This document shows, piece after piece, positions 55,401 to 64,000 of a stretch of DNA of 64,000 nt. The notes beneath the pieces were generated by a model. It saw only the letters and a list, made by a program, of their open reading frames with translations, did no database searches and was not told the DNA's origin. The position numbers and the translations under genes were made by a program. Source of the stretch: Nitzschia sp. DOCU1 (taxonomy: Eukaryota > Bacillariophyta > Bacillariophyceae > Bacillariales > Bacillariaceae). How positions within the stretch are numbered: position 1 is the stretch's first letter; every line of letters starts with the position of its first letter. Where the stretch lies: contig OX595992.1 of assembly GCA_951394045.1 (NCBI GenBank), positions 248,001 through 312,000 on the forward strand, given 5' to 3'.

Positions 55401-57512
55401 AGTCGTGGCCGATTCTCGGCTATTGTCCACCCCATCGGCGAAATGTTGGTCGTGTTTGGCTCGAACTGAGCTCTCGACATTATCGTCCTCCTCGTTCACC
55501 AAAAATTGAACATCGTCGGACATCCCATGATTTTCAACATCAACTACTTCATTTTCAGACTTGGAGTCATCTTGTTTCCGTGCACGACCCGTGGAGACAT
55601 CTTGAACCCTCTCGCAAAAACCTGTTTCATCGGCCAGTTTACCTTCCTCTGAGACTTCGCCGGACTTCACTTCGTCTGGAGGCTGACTACTCTTTGTAGC
55701 TGAGGCTCTGTCCGGTTCACCATTGACTTTGCGCCTTTTTCGCGCGGGTTTTGAATCGCCCTTGGGAACCCAACGGCCACGGACCGCATCCCAGTCCATT
55801 CCTCCACTATACGAATATGGTATGGAGACGAGTTCGACGTCGCCAGACCGCCTAGATCGACGAGTCGTACGCGCTTTCGAAGGGGATGCAGTGGAATTAA
55901 CGAAAGAAGGATTCATCTTTTCTTCATGCGACACAGTTTCGTCTGGTGATGCGGCCGGTGCTGTAGAATTGTCTCCTTTTCTCTCATAAGTTGTGGAGGT
56001 TTCGACATGTTCACTACCAGACGATTTTTCTTTAGGCGGCTGCCTGGACTTTCGTTTGGATGCCGATTCTTTCCGTCTCCCTCGCGGTGACTCCGCATTT
56101 GTCTTCATCTCCGCTTGAGGCAGTCCATTCATAGTGCTGACGATTTCTTCCAAAACCTCATTCACTTCTTCCATATCTGTAATGACGCGCTCCGGCTCGC
56201 CAGTGTTGGCACTGTAAACTTCAAAGCCCTTCGAAGAGTTCGACTGAATGCTCGCCGGTTTCTCAGGTCGTGTCATAATATGGTGGACCAGATCGTTCCA
56301 AGAATCGTCGGGGACCTCGCAAGACAGATTTTCGAAGCTACCACATGACCAAGAACCTTCAGCGTCGACCGTTGTGGGCAGCAAATGCCTTGGTAGCCTC
56401 CGCCGCCGTTGACAACTGATGCATTTTATCCACGGGGCAAGCGCGACCACTTGGTGGGGGGAGAGTAGATCTGGCGGGTCCCATCGAGTACTACTCTTAG
56501 CCGCCGGTTTGTTCCCACCTAACTGGCAAACATCGGGGCTTTTCCCTTTCAGCACCCCTGGCGTCGCATCGTCGACTTCCTCCTGTCCGGCCCCTTCTTC
56601 GTTCCGGGGGTCGTTTTGTTCGCAGTCCTGATCGCGATCCTCAATAGTGCCAGCAGCCCCCAGAGAATTCACGACAACGGTAGCCTCTTCGTCGGGTTTT
56701 GGACTGTTACCATTTCTGCCATTCGAGAGTGGGAGTGGGTATTTTCTTGGCCTTCCTCGGTCGCGTTTTCCTGGAGTAGATAATACACCAACCTGGTTGT
56801 TTTCGACGACCAAGTCAGTGTGTTGCTTATCTAATTGTGAACATGCTGCGCAAATTAAGTTCATATCTTCTGCGGTGATGGCCGTAGTGATCTTGAAGCT
56901 CCACCCTCGAGGAAGCTCCGCTCCAGCCAACGAAAACGGAATATTAATAGTTGACTTGCAGCGGCAACAGATCACATGGTGAGTGAGACCGTCCTTTGCG
57001 TCTTGGAAGTCTTCATCCGAGACAGTATTTTCGTCTGAATCGTCCACGGCCATAGCCTCCGGCTGGTGAAATCCGCTGGTATCGACCGGAGCGACGAACC
57101 CAGCATTTGCCGTCCCCTCAGAGAAACTACCAGAAGTGGAAGTTTTCATGATGGTCTTCTGCTGAATTTTATCTGTACCACCGCTATGATTTGCTCTAGG
57201 TGGAATGGAAGTCGGTTCAGGGATACAAAGCCCTTTGTGATTCAGGGGGGACGTTGTAACAACCCTTGGAATCGTGGATATCGTTGACGTAACAGATGCT
57301 GCCGATGAAGTCGTCGATGCCGCAAGTATGGGGGGTGGGGGGTTATTGCTAGTAGAAACAACTGGAATAGGCGTCTTCTTGAACCCGCCTCCAACCCCGT
57401 TCCTTACGAAAACTGATGGCAATATTTGGTTTTTGCGCCGCTGTTCATGCACTTCTCTGATCCCGTTGTTGTGCTTCTTATCGTTGTTGCCCCCACGCTC
57501 CAAATAACTCAT
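52476..57512 (-). CDS. CW-type zinc-finger protein with AT-hook and long tandem repeats
   Basis: A single 1678-codon frame runs from the ATG at 57512. After a low-complexity N-terminus, ICCRCKSTINIP and LICAACSQL at about 178-225 form a four-cysteine cluster. RDRGRPRKYP near 252 is an AT-hook. W361-IKC364-ISC367-QRRRRLPRHL with a later GSWSCGSF and SCEVPDD is a CW-type zinc finger, a histone H3K4 reader in known proteins. A second basic region lies near 575-600 (RTTRRSRRSG). Residues from about 794 hold seven 62-residue repeats, followed by lysine-rich KPSxRKxS repeats, and then eight 14-residue NQQGIGLPGVNRLS-type repeats. A basic end follows. It is probably a nuclear chromatin protein, with the repeats as a long disordered spacer or multivalent binding surface. 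The frame stays open through all arrays, which argues for real expression. Confidence 0.85.
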   Translation of the reverse strand: MSYLERGGNNDKKHNNGIREVHEQRRKNQILPSVFVRNGVGGGFKKTPIPVVSTSNNPPPPILAASTTSSAASVTSTISTIPRVVTTSPLNHKGLCIPEPTSIPPRANHSGGTDKIQQKTIMKTSTSGSFSEGTANAGFVAPVDTSGFHQPEAMAVDDSDENTVSDEDFQDAKDGLTHHVICCRCKSTINIPFSLAGAELPRGWSFKITTAITAEDMNLICAACSQLDKQHTDLVVENNQVGVLSTPGKRDRGRPRKYPLPLSNGRNGNSPKPDEEATVVVNSLGAAGTIEDRDQDCEQNDPRNEEGAGQEEVDDATPGVLKGKSPDVCQLGGNKPAAKSSTRWDPPDLLSPHQVVALAPWIKCISCQRRRRLPRHLLPTTVDAEGSWSCGSFENLSCEVPDDSWNDLVHHIMTRPEKPASIQSNSSKGFEVYSANTGEPERVITDMEEVNEVLEEIVSTMNGLPQAEMKTNAESPRGRRKESASKRKSRQPPKEKSSGSEHVETSTTYERKGDNSTAPAASPDETVSHEEKMNPSFVNSTASPSKARTTRRSRRSGDVELVSIPYSYSGGMDWDAVRGRWVPKGDSKPARKRRKVNGEPDRASATKSSQPPDEVKSGEVSEEGKLADETGFCERVQDVSTGRARKQDDSKSENEVVDVENHGMSDDVQFLVNEEDDNVESSVRAKHDQHFADGVDNSRESATTSKGGIPSPPLELERDDGIPSQATRSIVVTKNSCSHDSTTSTKADTIPLPPGATLVQEHTSRPPHLSLPHDSKSPMTGQLVPDNDTDRQIESETARNEIPSLRPDITTDTNGQGESNEAGKTVLSSPPVLSAPKGPRQDLPGNDENDTVAPEESETSSDEIPSSGQDKKCGANGQCEGNEAGEAVLSSPPMPSAPTCLKLYVLGNADNDTNPQSEMETAKNDITPSGEVKTTDTGGQGVSKEACKTVLSSSLLLSAPKGPKLDVPGNDDYDPNLPGEKETAKNEMPPSGGGNTTDTSGQGKGSEAVKTVLPSSPRSSAPKDPKLDGPRHDDIERDYQDERETAKNEIPSLRPDITSDTDGRGESNEAGRSVLSSPPVLSASKGPKLDVPGNDENDTVRQQECETANKETPPSGQDEIADASWQCESNEACKTVSSNPPMSSAPSGSTLDVLGTTDNDPNLQGEMETAKNEIAPSCEGNTTGSDGQGVSKEACKTVVSSSPLLSALKGPKLNGSMGAGMMLSDSEGRDQSKDGGKKVEPHSPGLPASRVFKPDKSAVPETQPSEKGKHGAKTQDECNDTTLIAPSRTFQAARDSKRRGEKPSRRKKSVGKNCQVGSNEAAKGTPPQKSGGVVPESVWTSFAAFLSRHEPRFLGKKPSKRNKSLGKSQAESDKAAKVASRKLPAPQNSKPAGTKPSQRKNSVAKQQEGIDETVNIAPPQNLAEGGLGSGCASFEAILLSRYRTPVDRGQGNRLGNQQGAYLPGVNRPPNQQGIGLPGVNRLSNQQGIGLPGVNRLSNQQGIGLPGVNRLPNQQGNCLPGVNGFRNQQSNGLQGVNGFRNQQSNGLQGVTPLSTHLGNGLQGVNLCPNQQGTFTPSIGWIRPGTNASFDTAGTAKKPTVTPLIDESWDVFADAPDDDIVLPSTPPAGAVAFRQSGDKKRKPEDPNRTHGHLNPFIFDSHMFGSQFQLQGKKKPKTFFP
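52812..53147 (-). repeat. Coding minisatellite, eight 42-bp units
   Basis: Eight units of exactly 42 bp encode NQQGIGLPGVNRLS and variants. Units 2-4 are nearly identical and units 5-7 form a second subfamily (NGFRNQQSNGLQGV). A partial ninth unit follows towards 52800. Confidence 0.92.
53860..55133 (-). repeat. Coding tandem array, seven 186-bp units with four-unit higher-order period
   Basis: Unit starts fall at 55133, 54947, 54761, 54575, 54389, 54203 and 54017, all exactly 186 bp (62 codons) apart; the last unit decays near 53860. Units 1 and 5, 2 and 6, and 3 and 7 resemble each other more than their neighbours, giving a 744-bp higher-order period. Confidence 0.92.
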
Positions 57513-58487
57513 CGCCTTCTACCCCCGAGACAAACCTCTACTTTCAAGTTTAATCGGAGACAATCCTCTTGTTAGGCTTTTGGAAGTATTACAAGTCAGA
57601 GCCACTACGGCCAAGTGCGCTGAAGGCCTTTCCGTCTCGGGTTTTTAAATTACACCATTTTTCCTCGCCGGTTCTTCGATGATGGCGGGGGTTGGCGATT
57701 GTCGACGCGAGCGAAGCTGACCCAAGGACGGTAATAAACCCGACTTTCAATATCATTGTGCAATTATTAAACTTGGGTTTAAAAACTGTTTTTTGAATAA
57801 ATATCGATCGGAAATTAACTTTAATAGGAAAATATTGTCATTCATCTCTGTAATCCTTAAGACTTGGTAAAAATTGGTAATCGTTCTCCGGTGGCTTAAC
57901 GGGAAGGTTAAGTACACGGAAGTATTAGAACCTACCTGGCATAACATTGGTGGTATCTGACATTTCGCTTCCGCACGATCGACGGTTAGGTGCGATACCA
58001 TAAGTCTTCTTCGCATCAGGGGGCAATACAGCACAAGTAAGCAGAATTTACTTCGCCGGACGAATGATTCGGGGGCGTACATATTTTACTAAAATTGACA
58101 CGACTGACGTACCCTATGAATACAACAACGAGAAGACTCTGAAACGAGCCAACACATGAGACCAAAAATTATGACATTTCATAGATTCACCACTCTATTG
58201 ATGATAAGATTATGATAGAGAATAAGAGCTATTTCGAGACACTGCCCATGAAGGCTTTTACGACGCCCAGGGTGCCAACCAATTCATAGATTGGTCCGAT
58301 GAACCAGCAGCTGATCTCGAATTCTTTGAAACAACGCTCAACATGACACGACGAAAAGGTAGCACCACCTTCTAATTTTATTGTTCGTCGCCGATTTCAC
58401 ATGAAGGCCCGTGTACAATGGAATTGAGATAGTCATAAACGCAAGTTCGTTCTTCTCCAGTTAGAGTTTGTAGCGATACTAGTGCAT
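57513..58487. other. Intergenic region
   Basis: This spacer contains the promoter of the CW protein gene and the 3' UTR of the calpain gene. A minus-strand frame (57753-58082) and a GGTGGCTTAACGGGAAGG string near 57890 were examined and not called. Confidence 0.45.
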
Positions 58488-60659
58488 TTAGTCCTCTTTG
58501 AATCTGGTCATGTCGGAGGCACTTAGATAAATGGTTTGGTAGAAATTGAAGAATTCTTTCTTCGTGACCCAAAAAATACCGTCATCAGCCGCTACCGGAT
58601 TCAGTAGCTTTTTGATTTGGGGATACTTTTTCCATCCTGGGCCATCGTCGTCAAATTCACCGTCTTCAATCTCGCCGCTGCCCCAAGGATTCCGAACTTT
58701 GAGCAGATCAATTCCAGTGCCTGCAACGTTGGCATGGCTTTCGATTACCGAATAGGCATGGTTGTCCACGAGACCACCCGTGGAATGCTTGTCCGACGTA
58801 CCCTTGGTACCGGCACCTACAATGTAGTTTTGCTTGTCCCACGCGACCAGCCGAGTGAAGAGTTGAGCCTCTGTCAATTCCAAATTCGTACCGCCCCCGC
58901 CGCCCGCTTTGGGCCAATCGACACGCCACATACTGCCGTCTCCGTCGTGGGGTGAATTAGCATGCTCGGCCCATTTCTTTTTATTAGGATCGTACTTGGC
59001 ATAGCATGCATATTTCCCAGTCTTATCATTGATTCGAATGGTGTATTGTTCTTTGCATCCAGTCATGAGCGCCCAAGCGTGTGTACATTGGCCACCGACA
59101 ATCTTGTCCCACCCACCACTATTTGGCAAAACAGTGAGATTTGAAAGTACGTTAGGGTACGGCACTCGCATCAGCGATCTGCAAGAGCACCCGCAGGAGA
59201 CTCACCAATGTACAGCCAACGCCTTTTCCAGATAGGGTACCCACAGCTCGCCATCTTCGGAAGGCTTTGATGCCAACAATCCTTTTCCATCGGGGGCACA
59301 GGGCAATCGCTCGTCGATTTCAATATCCACTTCTTTCCACGTCTTGAGATCCCACAAGGTGACGGTATACATGTTGGGACCTTCCTTGGGCATTTGTTCC
59401 ACATTCTTTGTCTTACGAAACAACTTTTTGATGGCACCATCAAATTCTGCCAAACTGGAAATCCCTGATAATAACCAGCAGTCACCGACTTGGCCTTGTG
59501 AAATATCAGACGGATCCACGTCGCCAATAATCTTAAGAAGGGGTGTATCGCCCACGCCCATGCCACGACCGGGCATTATAGGTTTGTTCGTTCCAGAGTG
59601 AAGCTTGCGCTTTTGAAAGGTCATGGCGTCGGTGTACTTATCGCGATGGGCCTTGGGCAGCTCATCATTGGGGAAGGGTGGTAGCCGTTCGTAGGTTTGG
59701 AGAAGAATAGTCATCCATCCCTTTGGACTCACGCCTTGAGGTCTATAGTTTGAGGTCCCTTCTCGATGAATATAAGTGTACTTGCAATTGGCGGCAGGCC
59801 AGTTTTCTTTGAGCATGCTGGTTTGATAGAGCATGGCGGTATACTTTCCAGGATTGGCTTTGAAGCGGGCAATGCCCTGTTGAATTGTTTGACCGGAGAT
59901 ATTTTCTTCTTGCCCTTTGGTATCATAAGTCGCCGATCCAGAAAAATTCTGTTCCTTGAGTCTCCACTTTGACGGATCTACATTGCGATAAGCTTCAGGG
60001 ACTTCTTCTTTGGGTGCAGATTTGGCTGCTGCGCCAGGTTTGCCACTCGGCTTCGCTGCGCCGCCGCCACCACCTCCAGAATTCTTGGCGGGATTTCTTG
60101 ATTTCTTGGGATTACCACCCGGACTTCCAGCGCCTCGCCCACTATTGCTGGGTCTCTTGTTATTGTTGGCCGAGTTTCCTCCATTTCCTCGTCCCCCCGC
60201 GCCTCGTCCTCCCGCTGGTTTGTTTCGAGTTTGTGTAGGACCCGCCGAGTTGGCTGCGGCTGTTGCCGCTGGCTTCTTTTTTCCATTTGCGCCGCCGCCC
60301 CCGCCACTGCTGCTAGCCGCACCACCACCCGACCCAGGGGCGAGCTTGCCTTGCGTGTCCGCTTCTTTATGGTCGATATTATCATAATGCTCATTGATTT
60401 TAACTTGTAACTCATCAATGTCTTTCGTGGCAGCTTCCAAGCACTTTTTGAGCTCCGCTTGGGAGGCCTTGTTATTCACGAGCGTCAAATAGTCAACTCC
60501 AAATTGACGCTGGCGATTGTTAAGCTTCTTTTCTAGCAAAGCAATCTGAGATTGTGCCTTGACTTTGAAACAGCACAAGCCAGTGGCATGGCCGCAGTTG
60601 GACGCCATGCGCTTGACTTTTTCGCCAAAGGTTTCTTGCGGTTGAGACGACGAAGCCAT
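58488..60659 (-). CDS. Calpain-family cysteine protease (two exons)
   Basis: Exon 1 is 60659-59206 and exon 2 is 59118-58488. The 87-bp intron (GTGAGT...AAATAG) splits a cysteine codon, producing AVHCGGWDKIVGGQCTHA and 694 residues in total. A nearer AG at 59179 would create a stop, so it was rejected. The N-terminal 100 residues are a cysteine-containing coiled region (ASNCGHATGLCCFKVKAQSQ, ALLEKKLNNRQRQFGVDYL). A glycine/serine/asparagine-rich linker spans about 105-215. The CysPc domain follows with the full triad: C394 in GQVGDCWLLSG, H605 in VDNHAYSVIES and N628 in LKVRNPWGSGE. There is no EF-hand or C2-like domain after it. A partial paralogue of the N-terminal domain lies next to it at 61305-61691. 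Confidence 0.9.
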
Positions 60660-61304
60660 GCTTTGATTCTTGGGATCTTTTTTGCGATCACCCCGAAAAA
60701 ACTCAGCTAACTCAGTAGCTAGCTAGAAGCAACACTCTTCTTTTAAGCACCCTCTTGGTTTGTTCAAGGAAGGGGATGGTACCGCTTTGGTGCCATTCTC
60801 CTGACTCGGGAGAGAAGAAGATCTCTGCGCTTCGTGCTTTGCCTCGTTACTCGGCACCAAAGATCTTGGGACGAGTCGAGTCTTGGACATCTATGGAATG
60901 ACCCATCAATGTGTCGATCTTGGTGCGGGAAAAGATATATGCCCATTCATCGACCCCCCTGCGACTACAGCAAGCAATCTCGTGAAACGGAAGTAATGTT
61001 ACTCTAGATTAACCCAGAGTAGGCATCGATTACATGCTCCCGGTAAACACTTTTCTAAAGGTAGTCGTAGCTCTACTTCTAGCATGCTAATGAAAGAAGC
61101 ATTAGTACCACTAGTAGTAGTTTCGCCCTGTGGATGCTACTTCTTAATCATGGGCGGATTCTGCTTCTTCTTTTCCGTGAGGGTCAACCTTCACACTGGT
61201 ACTAGACGAAGCTTGTCGTAGTTCTCAAGCAATAACACTCAGCGGCTCGTTCTCTCGCTGGCTTCATAAAATTTGAATTTTGCGCAGCAAGTCCCCTGAG
61301 TTGT
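60660..61304. other. Calpain upstream region, part of a segmental duplication
   Basis: Sequence from 60660 to about 60990 resembles the sequence upstream of the partial paralogue (61692 to about 62030). Shared pieces include TTGCGATCA, GTGCCATTCTC and ATGCCC(A)-TCATCGACCC in the same order. It therefore probably contains the calpain promoter. Confidence 0.6.
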
Positions 61305-61691
61305 TTATGCCGTCGCTGTTGGCTTCTTGTTACCTCCACTTGCACCACCACCACCCGCCCCGGGTACAATCTTGCCTTTGGTGTCCGATTCTTTCGTATC
61401 CATTTCCTCATAATGTTCATTGATCTTAGCTTGTAACTCATCAATGTCTTTCTGTGCGTCAGCCAAGCACTTTTCGAGCTGTGCTGGGGACGCCTTGTCG
61501 TATACGAGCGTCAAGTAGTCAACTCCAAATTGACGTTGGCGACTGTTAATCTTCTTTTCCAGCAAAGCAATCTGAGATTGTGCCTTGACTTTGAAACAAC
61601 ACAAGCCAGTGGCATGACCGCAATTAGAGGCCATGCGCTTGACTTTTTCTCCAAAGGATTCTTGGGGTTCTTGCGACGATGAAGAAGCCAT
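61305..61691 (-). CDS. Stand-alone calpain N-terminal domain protein (partial duplicate)
   Basis: The 128-residue frame starts at an ATG at 61691 and aligns almost end to end with the first 130 residues of the neighbouring calpain. FGEKVKRMASNCGHATGLCC, FKVKAQSQIALLEKK, RQRQFGVDYLTLV and ELQxKINEHY are identical or nearly so. It stops at KKPTATA, where the calpain continues into its glycine-rich linker, and no protease domain follows. Differences are mostly conservative, and the frame is intact. It may therefore be a functional small protein that competes with or regulates the calpain, or a young duplicate not yet decayed. The duplication includes upstream DNA, so both could share regulation. 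Confidence 0.75.
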   Translation of the reverse strand: MASSSSQEPQESFGEKVKRMASNCGHATGLCCFKVKAQSQIALLEKKINSRQRQFGVDYLTLVYDKASPAQLEKCLADAQKDIDELQAKINEHYEEMDTKESDTKGKIVPGAGGGGASGGNKKPTATA

Positions 61692-62030
61692 GATGGATTG
61701 AATGGCGTTCTTGTTCTTGGAACCTTCTTGCGATCAACCTGATAACTCAACTAACTAGCCTGGAGAAAAACTCCTACAATCTTTTGATTTCTTTCAAGCA
61801 GGGGTGATGCCTTATGTGCCATTCTCATGATGACTCGCTGCATGCTACTCCTATTCTGTTTGCCTCTGTTGTCGTCATTACTCGCACACAAACTGCGTCT
61901 CGATCGAATATATCTGTAAAATAGAAGACGGGGTCATTCTTGGACATCCGTCAGCAGGCAAGACAAAGGATATGCCCGTCATCGACCCACTCGACTTTGG
62001 CTACATCTCTCGCTCTCGCACTATCTAAGG
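61310..62030. repeat. Segmental duplicate of about 60270-60990
   Basis: Both the coding head and roughly 300 bp upstream match with a nearly constant offset: the ATG codons are 1032 bp apart and the ATGCCC...ATCGACCC strings about 1033 bp apart. This indicates a single tandem duplication of roughly 700 bp. Confidence 0.75.
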
Positions 62031-62367
62031 TACAGTAGTACCTGGTATCCGCCAAATTCTCTCTATCACTTGCTAGCTACTATTAAATTCTCTCTCTATT
62101 AGCTAGCTAGTATTAAAGCAGCTATCCGGATAGAAGCTAGTGGAGTAGAGAGTTTTTAGTCCTTGATGCGATGCTACCCAGCGTATGCAGTTTACCCACT
62201 TGGGGTACTAGACAACAATGCCTTTGCTAGTCATAATTAGTGAATGTCTCTAGCAGCTACAGTACAGTATTCTTCTAAAGAACCGAGCAAGAAATATAAG
62301 TACTTGGACTATTCCGTATGATAGTAGTTTGTAGTTCTTCCATGTATTAAAATCCCCCGCCATTTTC
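61692..62367. other. Upstream region of duplicate and 3' end of CAP-H
   Basis: The left half is the duplicated upstream region. The right half includes short direct repeats (TTCTCTCT...TAGCTA near 62065-62120) and the CAP-H 3' UTR. No gene is seen. Confidence 0.45.
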
Positions 62368-64000
62368 TTACGAACTGCGAATGGTAAAGTCTTCCAATCC
62401 CAGCGATTCTAATTCCAATCCTTTTTCATTCGCCAAGTGCAAGACACAAATAAAGTAAAATGATAGAGTCACATCGGCTTGGCTTTGAGTCGTTTGCATT
62501 TCGCGTACAGTATCTTGAAAGGACAACAATGGTGGAGGAGCGTCTTGGTCGGCTTCCGTAGTGGTAGGAGAGATCGTGGAAGGCTCTGGATCCAAACTCT
62601 TCTCGTCGTCTTCGTCCATGAGCTCCCCCTTTTCTTCATCAGCAGCCAACGACTGTCGACGCGCCTTCAAGGTGCGCTCAAGTTCGTCCCAAAGATCCTT
62701 CTTGAGACGCTTGACATCGACCTTCTTCGCAACCGTAGCATATCCGACGCTGACCTTTTCCACCTTGCGAACTCCCTCCAACTCTGGTACCACAAAGTCG
62801 CCAACATCGTCACCGTCATCGTCGCCTCCAAAGGCAAATCCAAAACCATCATCATTATCATCCCCATACGACTGGTCATCGCCGCCACCGTTGCCCCAGG
62901 TTTCGACGCCTCCAAAGCCGACTTGACGTGTCGGGGCAGCAGCGGGCTGAAAGGCCAAAACGTTCGTGTTGGGACGCAAAAAGAGGGATGTAAAGTTCTC
63001 CACTTGGATACCAGCGTCCATGGGCAGGAGATTCTCGTTCTTGGCGGCCTTGGCAATGGCCGCCTTGGTCATTTGCAATGGTTCGCTGCCTTTTTTGCCC
63101 TTGGGTGGCTTCTTGAGCAATTCTTTGATATCTGGGGTGGGCTTGGACGTGTCTACCGCTAAAAGTAGTTGAGCAATCGCATTGTTTCCCGCCTTGGCAG
63201 TAGTACGACCTTTGCGCTTTTTGGTAGAAGGAGCCGCATCGGCCTTGTTGTCCGAAAGCACCGCCTTTGGTTTGCGTTTGGGCTGCATCTTTTTCCAATG
63301 CGCCGCTCCGGCCCATTGATTATTGCCCTGAATGGTCTCGAGTGCCTTCTTGTTGAAATATTCATAGTTGGATTGCGATCCCGAAATCTCACCTGCTGCA
63401 ATGGCATCCAGCAGAACCGTTGCCTGAGACGGAGGCCGGGACGCCTCAAACGTAGTTTGAAAGCTGTCTGACGAGTAACGATGATCTCCATCGTGGACGA
63501 AGCTGACCGGAAAGGCATTGTCGTTGAAATCGTCGTCATCGTCATCATCTCCGCCGCCAAAGTCAACCGGGGCAAAGCCACCTCCATCATCATCGTCGGC
63601 ACTGCTATCATCAGCTTGTTCCGCCATGAGCGATCGTCCCAAGTCGGCTTGAGATGCTCGACTACGTTCAATCGCCTCGACATGAATGGAACGCTCGGCT
63701 TCCGCTTCTTCTTCCTTAGGAGCCGCATATCGGTTCGACTGCCACGATAGAAGAAAGAAGTGTAAACAAGAATGAGACCACGCTCGGCATTGTGCAAACT
63801 ATCGTTCCATTATTCAAACTCTTACCGGCTTGACCTTTTCCACAAATCCCTCTTCGTTTAACTGGGCAAACTCGGCCCGCAACGGAGCCAGTTGTGGAAC
63901 GAGAGGCAACTGATGGACAGCTTGTCCGTTCAAGGAAGCTTCCAAACGGGCCACCAACGATGACACATCAATCATGGTGTTGCTTGGTTCTTCTGTTTCT
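62368..64000 (-). CDS. Condensin complex subunit 2 (CAP-H/Brn1), 5' end beyond the window
   Basis: The visible part is exon 63826-64000 (open to the edge) and exon 63738-62368, joined across an 87-bp intron (GTAAGA...GTGGCAG) between codons. This gives at least 514 residues. The N-terminal kleisin helices are missing, so the true start is outside; an internal ATG at 63975 should not be taken as the start. Recognisable CAP-H parts are VSSLVARLEASLN, the long acidic region, a FTSLFLRPNTNVLAF-type stretch, and the C-terminal winged-helix region with ATVAKKVDVKRLKKDLWDEL and LSFYFICVLHLANEKGLELE. CAP-H bridges SMC2 and SMC4 and recruits the HEAT subunits in condensin I, acting on mitotic chromosomes. 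Confidence 0.88.

Noticed and set aside
57885..57955. tRNA-like string GGTGGCTTAACGGGAAGG
   Set aside because: It resembles a D-arm region but no GGTTCRANNCC B-box or pairing acceptor stem follows within tRNA distance.
59179..59205. 27-bp intron GTGAGT...TTGCAG in the calpain gene
   Set aside because: It is too short, and its removal creates a stop codon. The AG at 59119-59120 restores HCGGWDK, the expected calpain sequence.

Overview
This is nuclear DNA from a photosynthetic eukaryote, most probably a pennate diatom. Several lines of evidence agree. Genes lie on both strands as single units with their own spacers. Several genes are split by short GT-AG introns of 59-118 bp. The predicted proteins are eukaryotic (GINS subunit PSF1, condensin kleisin CAP-H, calpain, CRAL-TRIO, PGAM5). 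Two proteins carry good stramenopile plastid presequences, a signal peptide followed by an ASAFAP-like A|F or A|W cleavage motif; a third carries a weaker version. The species cannot be named from the sequence alone.

Layout: 0-5.8 kb holds a small membrane protein, a plastid-type EF-hand protein and a second small membrane protein. 5.8-13.6 kb holds a two-exon AAA/TPR regulator ATPase, an acidic protein of unknown function and a tandem pair of TPR-like paralogues. 13.6-17.4 kb is gene-poor and contains a diverged direct repeat. 18-21 kb holds a plastid-type TPR protein and a type II membrane protein resembling O-fucosyltransferases. 21.9-28.7 kb is one 2241-residue protein that joins tandem BPI/TULIP-like lipid-binding modules to two PqiA-like membrane domains; it is the most striking gene here. 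29-37 kb holds two unrecognised proteins, a plastid DUF1995 protein divergent from PSF1, and a CRAL-TRIO-like protein. 37.9-45.1 kb holds two five-helix membrane paralogues flanking a degenerate SET-like protein. 45.2-49.2 kb holds a frame-broken gene and two proteins sharing an ATWRMYNRIV motif. 50.4-50.7 kb is an AT-rich repeat structure with a hairpin. 51.3-57.5 kb holds PGAM5 and a 1678-residue CW zinc-finger protein whose body is an exact 186-bp tandem array with higher-order structure. 58.5-62.1 kb holds a calpain and a nearby partial copy of its first coding part together with its upstream region. 62.4 kb to the right edge is the 3' part of CAP-H.

The genes do not form one pathway. The recurring theme is local duplication: TPR-like twins, five-helix membrane twins, ATWRMYNRIV twins, calpain head duplication, and internal repeats inside the lipid-binding and CW proteins. 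Exon boundaries were inferred by matching GT/AG sites to reading frame and family motifs; no transcript evidence was available.
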